A stretch of 64,000 nucleotides of DNA from Microbacterium faecale (GTDB lineage: Bacteria; Actinomycetota; Actinomycetes; Actinomycetales; Microbacteriaceae). The translations under genes were made by a program, and so were the position numbers. Location of the stretch: the NCBI RefSeq assembly GCF_014640975.1, contig NZ_BMHO01000002.1, forward strand, positions 282,696 to 346,695, written 5' to 3'. Below, piece after piece: positions 1 to 6,342 of the stretch. Every line of letters begins with the position of its first letter. Within the stretch, counting starts at the first letter, position 1. The notes beneath the pieces are model-generated. The model was not told the origin of the DNA. It saw only the letters and a list, made by a program, of their open reading frames with translations, and ran no database searches.

Positions 1-509
1 AAGGGGTTCAGGCCCACCGGATCGACCGAGAGCACGTGTTCGAGCCCCAGGAACGGGACCGCCCAGTGCGCGACGCCCGCTTCCTGCGCGAGTCGCCTCG
101 TCCGCTGCAGCACCCGCCAGGCGTCGGGCGCGCCGGGCACGATGGCGGCGTTCGGGTCGAGCGCCGTCGCGATCCGCAGGCGCAGCACGCCCGCGCTTCC
201 GAGCAGACCCGGGGCGTCCGGGAGCAGCGGGGGCGGGGCGTCGCCGGGCGGGAGCGGGTCGCCCAGGAGGCTCTCGACCGACACGTCCCAGCCGAAGGCG
301 CTCGCCGCGTCCGCTGTCAGTTCGAGCACCTCGGCGGCCTCGCCGGGCACATACGTCAGCAACAGGGTGTCGGAGCGATACACCGTCGGGTAGGCCCGGA
401 TCCCGTCGATCGGATCGACCTCGGGGTCGAGCACCTTTCCCGCCGGGATCGACCCCGACGCGCGATCTTGCCAGTCCCATCCCTTCGGTTCGGGGGTTTC
501 ATCGGACAT
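1..509 (-). CDS. Uncharacterised protein next to an ECF sigma factor (C-terminus beyond window)
   Basis: The N-terminal 169 residues of a protein that runs off the left edge. The ATG at 509 has GGAGGAG a suitable distance upstream, which fixes the start. The visible part is acidic and proline-rich, with no signal peptide, membrane segment or family motif that I recognise. It begins 18 bases after the stop of the ECF sigma gene, so the two are probably co-transcribed. Genes at this position in actinobacteria are often anti-sigma factors or subtilisin-like peptidases. A peptidase domain, if present, would lie outside the window, so that idea is only a guess. Confidence 0.6.
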   Translation of the reverse strand, partial: MSDETPEPKGWDWQDRASGSIPAGKVLDPEVDPIDGIRAYPTVYRSDTLLLTYVPGEAAEVLELTADAASAFGWDVSVESLLGDPLPPGDAPPPLLPDAPGLLGSAGVLRLRIATALDPNAAIVPGAPDAWRVLQRTRRLAQEAGVAHWAVPFLGLEHVLSVDPVGLNP

Positions 510-527
510 GCGTGGTGCTCCTCCGCG

Positions 528-1115
528 TCACTGACTTCGTGTCGACGCGGGATCGCAGTCGATGGGGCTTTCCTGCAGCAGCTTCTTCAGCTTCGTCAGG
601 CAGCGGCGCCGTGTGGGCCCGATACTGCCCACGGGCATATCCAGCTCCACGGCGAGGTTCTCGTAATCGGGCCGCACGGAGAACGCGACGACGCGTAGCA
701 GGCGCCGACAACGATCGTCGAGCGTATGCACGGCCCGCCACAGGTGCTGTTCCTCCTCGCGCACGACGATCTCCTCCTCGACGGAAGCAGCGGGCGGCAG
801 CCTTCGTTCGAGGTCGTCCTCTGACACGGAGCGCCTGGCGCGCCCCGCCGCGCGCCACGCTTCGCGGCGCACCGTCGTGATGAGCCATCCCGCCACGGCG
901 GCGGGATCCTCGATCATGTCGTGCTTGCGCACGAGAGCGAGCCACGTCGACTGCACGACGTCTTCGGCGACCGACGCCGAGACGGAGTACGAGCGCGCAA
1001 TGTGCCACAGCACGGGAGTCATCTCGCGCACGAGTTCGTCCATCGCGCGCGCGTCGCCATCGCGCCATCGCGCAAACCAGTGCGCGGCATCGCCAGAAGT
1101 CGGTAATGCAGTCAT
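528..1115 (-). CDS. RNA polymerase ECF-type sigma factor
   Basis: 195 residues. Region 2 lies at about residues 15-85, with the DVVQSTWLALVRKH helix at 52-65. Region 4 lies at about 125-180, ending in the helix-turn-helix with PVGSIGPTRRRCL at 161-173. The spacing and length are those of extracytoplasmic-function sigma factors, which redirect RNA polymerase to stress or envelope regulons. The ATG at 1115 follows GAGGAAC with good spacing. It sits between an uncharacterised 151-residue gene upstream and a truncated gene 18 bases downstream on the same strand. No zinc-finger anti-sigma factor is visible, so how it is controlled is unknown. Confidence 0.9.
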   Translation of the reverse strand: MTALPTSGDAAHWFARWRDGDARAMDELVREMTPVLWHIARSYSVSASVAEDVVQSTWLALVRKHDMIEDPAAVAGWLITTVRREAWRAAGRARRSVSEDDLERRLPPAASVEEEIVVREEEQHLWRAVHTLDDRCRRLLRVVAFSVRPDYENLAVELDMPVGSIGPTRRRCLTKLKKLLQESPIDCDPASTRSQ

Positions 1116-1285
1116 CGATGTTCCTCGAACACCCTCGGGGAAGTTCAGGCTCTGGCCTCTGCCGCACTCAGGGTAGTTGCACGATCCGCCATGGATACGG
1201 GCCCTGACGCCATTTTCAGGGCCCCATCATCGGCTTATCCTAGCGATCGAATGCCTGCCCGTAAAGAGTCGGTCTGACAATTACC

Positions 1286-1741
1286 TCAGAACTCGAACCA
1301 CGGGGTGGCGACCTCGCGGATCCGGTCGGCGCCGCGCACCGCCATCCGCAGGTGGGTCCGGCCGCGCGCGACGCCGTCGAACGTGAAGCGCCCCGAGTTC
1401 GATACGTCGGCCTCCCACTCACGCTCGGCCTGCGCCAGGCGTGCCGCAACGACGGGCGGATCCGACCACCCGTCCACCCGACACCTGCCCTCACGCGATG
1501 TCACGCGCACGAGCACATTCGCGTGGCCGTCGCCGAATTGGAGGACGCTCTCATCCGCCGCCGCACGAACCGGCGCGCGCTCCGGGACCTCGAGCAGATC
1601 GAGGAGCGCGAAATCTCGCGAAAGGTCATCCACGGCAACCGCGGCAACCATGCGGTCCGCGAGGGTCACGGGAACGGGGTCCGAGAACTCCCACATCTCG
1701 CGGAGCGCATCGAGGAGGACTGCCTCGTCGTGTTCAGCCAT
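1286..1741 (-). CDS. Uncharacterised protein upstream of ECF sigma factor
   Basis: 151 residues from the ATG at 1741, which is preceded by AGGGAG; a GTG at 1780 has no ribosome site and was not chosen. The N-terminal half is an acidic helical stretch (DALREMWEFSDPVPVTLADR). The C-terminal half, with several short strands ending in PWFEF, could be a small beta-sandwich. There are no membrane segments and no cysteine pair, so it is not a classic ZAS anti-sigma factor. It lies 170 bases upstream of the sigma gene on the same strand and may belong to the same regulatory cassette. I do not recognise its family. Confidence 0.6.
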   Translation of the reverse strand: MAEHDEAVLLDALREMWEFSDPVPVTLADRMVAAVAVDDLSRDFALLDLLEVPERAPVRAAADESVLQFGDGHANVLVRVTSREGRCRVDGWSDPPVVAARLAQAEREWEADVSNSGRFTFDGVARGRTHLRMAVRGADRIREVATPWFEF

Positions 1742-1892
1742 GCGTCCGCACTCCCTGCTCGAGGCACCGCCACCTGCCACGCCGGGGGGTGTGCGCAGAG
1801 GCGTCAGTGCCGCTTACGGCAGATCGTATCAACTCGCGCCGGTGAACGGTGGCATCCGCACGAATCGCTTCCACGCAAGGCAGGATGGGGCC

Positions 1893-2879
1893 ATGCCCCT
1901 GCCGCCGCTGCCCCCTGTCGCCGATGTGATGCAGACGCTGCACGTCGTGGCCCTTCCCCTGACCACACGCTTCCGCGGCGTCGATCACCGCGAGGCCGCC
2001 CTGTTCGAGGGCCCGGAGGGCTGGGCGGAATTTTCGCCGTTCGTCGAGTACGGCAATGCCGAGGCCACGACCTGGCTGCGCGCCGCGATCGACTTCGCCT
2101 GGAACCCGCAACCGACGCCGCACCGTACCCACATCGGCGTCAACGCCACCGTTCCGGCGGTCACGGCCGCCCGGGTATCCGAGATCCTCGACCGTTACGG
2201 TCCGTGCCGCACGGCGAAGGTGAAGGTCGCCGAGTCGGGGCAGACGCTCGATGACGACATCGCGCGTGTCGCGGCCGTGCGCGACGCGCTCGGACCCGAG
2301 GGTCGGATCCGCGTCGACGCGAATGCCGGCTGGAACGTCGACGAGGCCGAGCGCGCCCTCCACGCGCTTGCCGAGTTCGACCTCGAGTACGCGGAGCAGC
2401 CGTGCGCGAGCGTCGAGGAACTCGCTGAGGTGCGCTGGCGGCTGCGGAAGTGGGACATCCCCATCGCGGCCGATGAATCGGTGCGCAAGGCCGAGGATCC
2501 GATTGCCGTTGCCCGGGCGGGCGCCGCCGACATCGTCATCATCAAGGCGCAGCCGCTCGGAGGCGTGCGTGATGCCCTCGACATCGTCGAGCGATCCGGG
2601 CTCCCCGCCGTCGTCTCGTCGGCACTCGACACGAGCATCGGCCTCGCGCAGGGCGCGCACCTCGCCGCCGCGCTGCCCGCACTCGAGCACGACTGCGGCC
2701 TCGGCACGGGGGCGCTCTTCGCCCGCGACGTCGTCTCCCCCGCGCTCGTCCCTACGGACGGACGGATCCGCGTCGAGCGCCTCGTCCCCTCTCTCGACGC
2801 GCTCGCGGAGACCGCGGCGACTCCCGAGCGGCGCGCGTGGTGGGAGTCGCGGATTCGCTCCTGCTACGCGCGGCTCTGA
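1893..2879 (+). CDS. menC: o-succinylbenzoate synthase
   Basis: 328 residues. An enolase-superfamily enzyme that dehydrates SHCHC to o-succinylbenzoate in menaquinone synthesis in the cytoplasm. The catalytic pattern is complete: TAKVKV (Lys pair) at 107-112, DANAGW at 142-147, EQP at 168-170, ADES at 193-196 and the second catalytic Lys in IIKAQPLGG at about 218. The ATG at 1893 follows a GGATGGGG stretch. It is a single gene here, away from other men genes, and its last 16 bases overlap the convergent tetR gene. Confidence 0.93.
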   Translation: MPLPPLPPVADVMQTLHVVALPLTTRFRGVDHREAALFEGPEGWAEFSPFVEYGNAEATTWLRAAIDFAWNPQPTPHRTHIGVNATVPAVTAARVSEILDRYGPCRTAKVKVAESGQTLDDDIARVAAVRDALGPEGRIRVDANAGWNVDEAERALHALAEFDLEYAEQPCASVEELAEVRWRLRKWDIPIAADESVRKAEDPIAVARAGAADIVIIKAQPLGGVRDALDIVERSGLPAVVSSALDTSIGLAQGAHLAAALPALEHDCGLGTGALFARDVVSPALVPTDGRIRVERLVPSLDALAETAATPERRAWWESRIRSCYARL

Positions 2880-3541
2880 GCCGCGTTCGGGCGCTCGAGG
2901 AGCAGTTCGACGACCCCGCTGAGCCTCCGCGTGCGCATCTCGGTCGCCGCGGCAGCGTCCAGCCCCGAGACTGCGGCGCGCGTGGCCGCATCCGTCCACA
3001 CCGCGAGGATGATGACCGCCGCCGCACGTGAATCCGCGCGCAGCGCGAGACCCTTCATCTCGACGATGTCGTCCATCAGCTGCACGACCTCCGCGAGAAT
3101 CTCCTCCTCCTGTGCCCGATAGGCCACCGCGAATTCCGCATCACGCATGGCCTTGATGCTGATCTCGTGCATGAGCAGGGTCGAGTGCCGGTCATCGCCG
3201 ACGACGTCGAGCGCTCGGATGATGACGCTCGCATCCGTCGCCTGCGGATCGAAGCGATCCGCGGCGGTGAGATCCGCGACGCGCACCCGCACTCCGGCGA
3301 CGCGCTCGCGCGCGACCTCGCCCGCCAGCTCCAGGAACATCTCGTCTTTCGAGGCGAAGTTCGAGTAGAACGCCCCGCGCGTGAAGCCTGCTCGGTCGCA
3401 GATGCGCTCGACGGACGCCTCGCCGAGGCCGACCTCGGCGAACACCTCGGACGCCGCGGCGAGCAGGCGCGCGCGCGTGGCGGCGCGGCTACGCGTGGCG
3501 GGCTGCGGCGGATCCACAGGGGGGCGTTCAGACACGACCAT
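2864..3541 (-). CDS. TetR/AcrR-family repressor, probably of the adjacent MMPL exporter
   Basis: 225 residues from the ATG at 3541 (GAAAG upstream). The N-terminal helix-turn-helix is typical: ARLLAAASEVFAEVGL, then ASVERICDRAGFTRGAFYSNF, the last being the recognition helix motif of the family. The C-terminal ligand domain is divergent, as expected. It is divergent from the MMPL gene with only 59 bases between, and that gap holds two tandem operator-like repeats, so it very probably represses the exporter and itself. Its 3' end overlaps menC by 16 bases. Confidence 0.9.
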   Translation of the reverse strand: MVVSERPPVDPPQPATRSRAATRARLLAAASEVFAEVGLGEASVERICDRAGFTRGAFYSNFASKDEMFLELAGEVARERVAGVRVRVADLTAADRFDPQATDASVIIRALDVVGDDRHSTLLMHEISIKAMRDAEFAVAYRAQEEEILAEVVQLMDDIVEMKGLALRADSRAAAVIILAVWTDAATRAAVSGLDAAAATEMRTRRLSGVVELLLERPNAAQSRA

Positions 3542-3544
3542 TAC

Positions 3545-3577
3545 GATACACTTTCGTACTGGATACACTTCTGTATC
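3545..3577. promoter_or_regulatory. Tandem TetR operator candidates
   Basis: Two copies of a 16-base partly palindromic unit begin 17 bases apart in the tetR/MMPL divergent gap. GATACACTTCTGTATC (3562-3577) has perfect 6-base arms around a 4-base centre. The left copy, GATACACTTTCGTACT (3545-3560), is degenerate in its right half. The placement over both promoters is that of an autoregulating TetR repressor. Assignment to this TetR is inferred from position. Confidence 0.6.
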
Positions 3578-3600
3578 GAGATCTCCGGAGGCCCCCACCC

Positions 3601-6342
3601 GTGTCCACCCTGCTCTCGTCCCTCGGACGCTGGTCCTTCCGCAACCCCTGGCGCGTTATCGGATCCTGGATCCTGCTGCTGCTCGTCGCCGGCGGCGCCG
3701 CCCTCGGGCTCGGCAAGGGCTTCGACGACTCGATCACGATCCCCGGCACCGAGGCACAGGACGGAATCGAGCAGCTCGAGCGCACCTTCCCGCAGGTGTC
3801 GGGCACGGCGGCACAGATCATCGTGGTCGCCGCCGACGGCGACAGCGTCGACGCGGCTTCCTATCGGGATCCCATCGAGACGGCGGTCGACGAGTTCAGC
3901 GAGTTCGAGACGATGTCCAATGCCACTTCACCGTACGACGAGGTCGTCGAGGGGCTCGTCTCAACCGACGAGACCGCCGCGATCGTGCAACTCCAGCTCG
4001 AGGGTCAGGCCACGACGATCTCGGACGAGGTCAAGGACGCGATCACCGAGCGCGTGCACGAGCTCGGTGACGAGTTGCCGGACGGGTCGACGACGAAGCT
4101 CGGCGGCGACCTGTTCAGCACGGAGCTGCCGGCGATCAGCGCGACGGAAGCGGTCGGCGTGCTCATCGCACTTCTCGTGCTCATCGTCACCTTCCGCTCG
4201 TTCGTGATGGCCGGACTTCCGCTGGTGACAGCGCTGATCGGCGTCGGCGTCTCGATGCTCGGCGTCGTCGCGGTCACGGCGTTCACGGAGGTTAGCTCGA
4301 CCACGCCCCTGCTCGCGCTCATGCTCGGTCTGGCCGTCGGTATCGACTATGCGCTGTTCATTGCGGCCCGCCACCAGGACCAGGTGCGCGGGGGCATGGA
4401 TCCCGAGGACGCGGCGGCGCGCGCGACGGGCACCGCGGGCAGCGCGGTCGTGTTCGCCGGCGTCACGGTGCTCATCGCCCTCGTCGGGCTCGGGTTCGCG
4501 GGGATCCCGTTCCTCACCGTCATGGGTATCGCCGCGGCCGTCGCCGTGGCGGTGGCCGTCGCGATCGCGGTGACGATGACACCGGCTCTGCTCCGCTTCG
4601 TCGGCCACCGCGCCGCTGGCCGACCGCGCAAGGAGCGCCCGCAGAAGGTGCGTCACGCCAGCTTCTCGCAGCGGTGGGTCAAGACGGTCACCGCACACCC
4701 GGTCGTCACCACGATCGCGGTCGTGGTCGGGCTCGGCGTCGTGGCGCTGCCGGCGACGCAGCTCGGCCTCGCCCTGCCGAACGCCGGGTCCCTCCCGCAG
4801 GACAGCGAGGCGCGCCAGGCGTACGACCTCACGGATCAGCACTTCGGCGAGGGTTTCAACGGCCCACTCATCCTCACCGGCTCCATCATCACGAGCACCG
4901 ACCCTCTCGGCCTCATGGAGGATCTCGCGGACGAGGTCGAGCGTCTCGACGGGGTGAAGGAGGTCGCGCTCGCGACACCGAACGAGACGGCGGACACGGG
5001 GATCGTGCAGATCATCCCGGAGACCGGGCCGTCGGATCCGGCCACGAGCGAGCTCGTGCACGAACTGCGGGATCACCACGACGAGTGGCTCGACGAGTAC
5101 GGCGTCGATCTGACCGTCACCGGCTTCACGGCGGTGGCGATCGATGTGTCGGCAAAGCTCGGGCAGGCGCTCCTCCCCTTCGGAATCTTCGTCGTCGGCC
5201 TCAGCGTCATCCTGCTGATGGTCGTGTTCCGCTCGATCTGGGTGCCGCTGAAGGCCGCCGTCGGGTACCTGCTGTCGATCGTCACGGCGTTCGGCGTCGT
5301 CGCGATGGTGTTCCAGTTCGGCTGGGGCGCCGATCTGCTGCACGTCACGAAGACGGGCCCGGTGATCGCCTTCATGCCGATCGTCGTGATGGGCGTCCTG
5401 TTCGGGCTCGCGATGGACTACGAGGTCTTCCTCGTCTCGCGCATGCGCGAGGACTACGTGCACGCGATCCGCCGCCGACCGGCGACGCGCGAGGTCGCCG
5501 TCGATGCCATCCGCACGGGCTATGCCGCATCGGCGCGTGTCGTGACGGCGGCCGCCGTGATCATGTTCGCCGTCTTCGCTGCGTTCGTCCCCGAGGGCGA
5601 CATCAACATCAAACCGATCGCACTTGCGCTCGCCGTGGGCATCGCGGTCGATGCTTTCCTCGTGCGGATGACGCTCGTGCCCGCCGTCATGGCACTGCTC
5701 GGGAAACACGCGTGGTGGATGCCGGCCTGGCTCTCGCGCCGCCTCCCGAGCCTCGACATCGAGGGCGAGGCCGTCGAGCGCGAAGACCGGCTGGCCGACT
5801 GGCCCGAGCCGGACTCGCGCTCCGTGCTCGCCGCCGAGGATGTCACGATCACCGCGGACGGCGAGGCCCTCGTACAGGACCTGCAGGCGCGCGTCGAGCC
5901 GGGCGACGCCCTCGTGATCACGGCGACGGATCCGCGTTCTTCCCGCGCCGCGCTGCTCGCGTTCGCCGGACGCATCACGACTGACGAAGACAGTCGACTG
6001 CGGGTGGCCGGTCATCTCCTGCCGGGACGCGCATCGTGGGTACGCGCCCACGTCGGCGTCGCGCTGCTCGACGACTCTCCGGATCCCGAATCGGCTCTCG
6101 CCGAGGCGCTCTCCGGATCCGCGACGATCGTCGCCGTGAGCGGCCTCGATCGCGCCTCCGCGGCCTCCCTCTCCGCCCTGAGCGCGGCCCGCGAGCGGTC
6201 CACCGGATCCCTCACCGTCGTCGCGACCGCGGCCGATGCCGCCCGCGCCACCGACCTCCTCGACGACGCCGGCTGGTCCGGTGCGTCGGTTCTCGATGCC
6301 ACGCCGCACGCCGCGGCCCGTCCCTCCGAGGTGATCGCATGA
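3601..6342 (+). CDS. MMPL-family RND transporter with degenerate ABC-ATPase-like tail
   Basis: 913 residues from GTG at 3601 (GGAGG nine bases upstream). It has two repeats of one N-terminal helix, an extracytoplasmic domain and a bundle of membrane helices. The family motifs are GIDYALFIAARHQD at about 247-260 and AMDYEVFLVSRMRED at about 604-618. MMPL proteins export lipids or hydrophobic compounds using the proton gradient. From about residue 739 the protein carries a soluble extension of some 175 residues that resembles an ABC nucleotide-binding domain but lacks a Walker A Gly-Lys-Ser/Thr. It overlaps the YhgE/Pip gene by ATGA, so the two are translationally coupled. Confidence 0.92.
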   Translation: MSTLLSSLGRWSFRNPWRVIGSWILLLLVAGGAALGLGKGFDDSITIPGTEAQDGIEQLERTFPQVSGTAAQIIVVAADGDSVDAASYRDPIETAVDEFSEFETMSNATSPYDEVVEGLVSTDETAAIVQLQLEGQATTISDEVKDAITERVHELGDELPDGSTTKLGGDLFSTELPAISATEAVGVLIALLVLIVTFRSFVMAGLPLVTALIGVGVSMLGVVAVTAFTEVSSTTPLLALMLGLAVGIDYALFIAARHQDQVRGGMDPEDAAARATGTAGSAVVFAGVTVLIALVGLGFAGIPFLTVMGIAAAVAVAVAVAIAVTMTPALLRFVGHRAAGRPRKERPQKVRHASFSQRWVKTVTAHPVVTTIAVVVGLGVVALPATQLGLALPNAGSLPQDSEARQAYDLTDQHFGEGFNGPLILTGSIITSTDPLGLMEDLADEVERLDGVKEVALATPNETADTGIVQIIPETGPSDPATSELVHELRDHHDEWLDEYGVDLTVTGFTAVAIDVSAKLGQALLPFGIFVVGLSVILLMVVFRSIWVPLKAAVGYLLSIVTAFGVVAMVFQFGWGADLLHVTKTGPVIAFMPIVVMGVLFGLAMDYEVFLVSRMREDYVHAIRRRPATREVAVDAIRTGYAASARVVTAAAVIMFAVFAAFVPEGDINIKPIALALAVGIAVDAFLVRMTLVPAVMALLGKHAWWMPAWLSRRLPSLDIEGEAVEREDRLADWPEPDSRSVLAAEDVTITADGEALVQDLQARVEPGDALVITATDPRSSRAALLAFAGRITTDEDSRLRVAGHLLPGRASWVRAHVGVALLDDSPDPESALAEALSGSATIVAVSGLDRASAASLSALSAARERSTGSLTVVATAADAARATDLLDDAGWSGASVLDATPHAAARPSEVIA

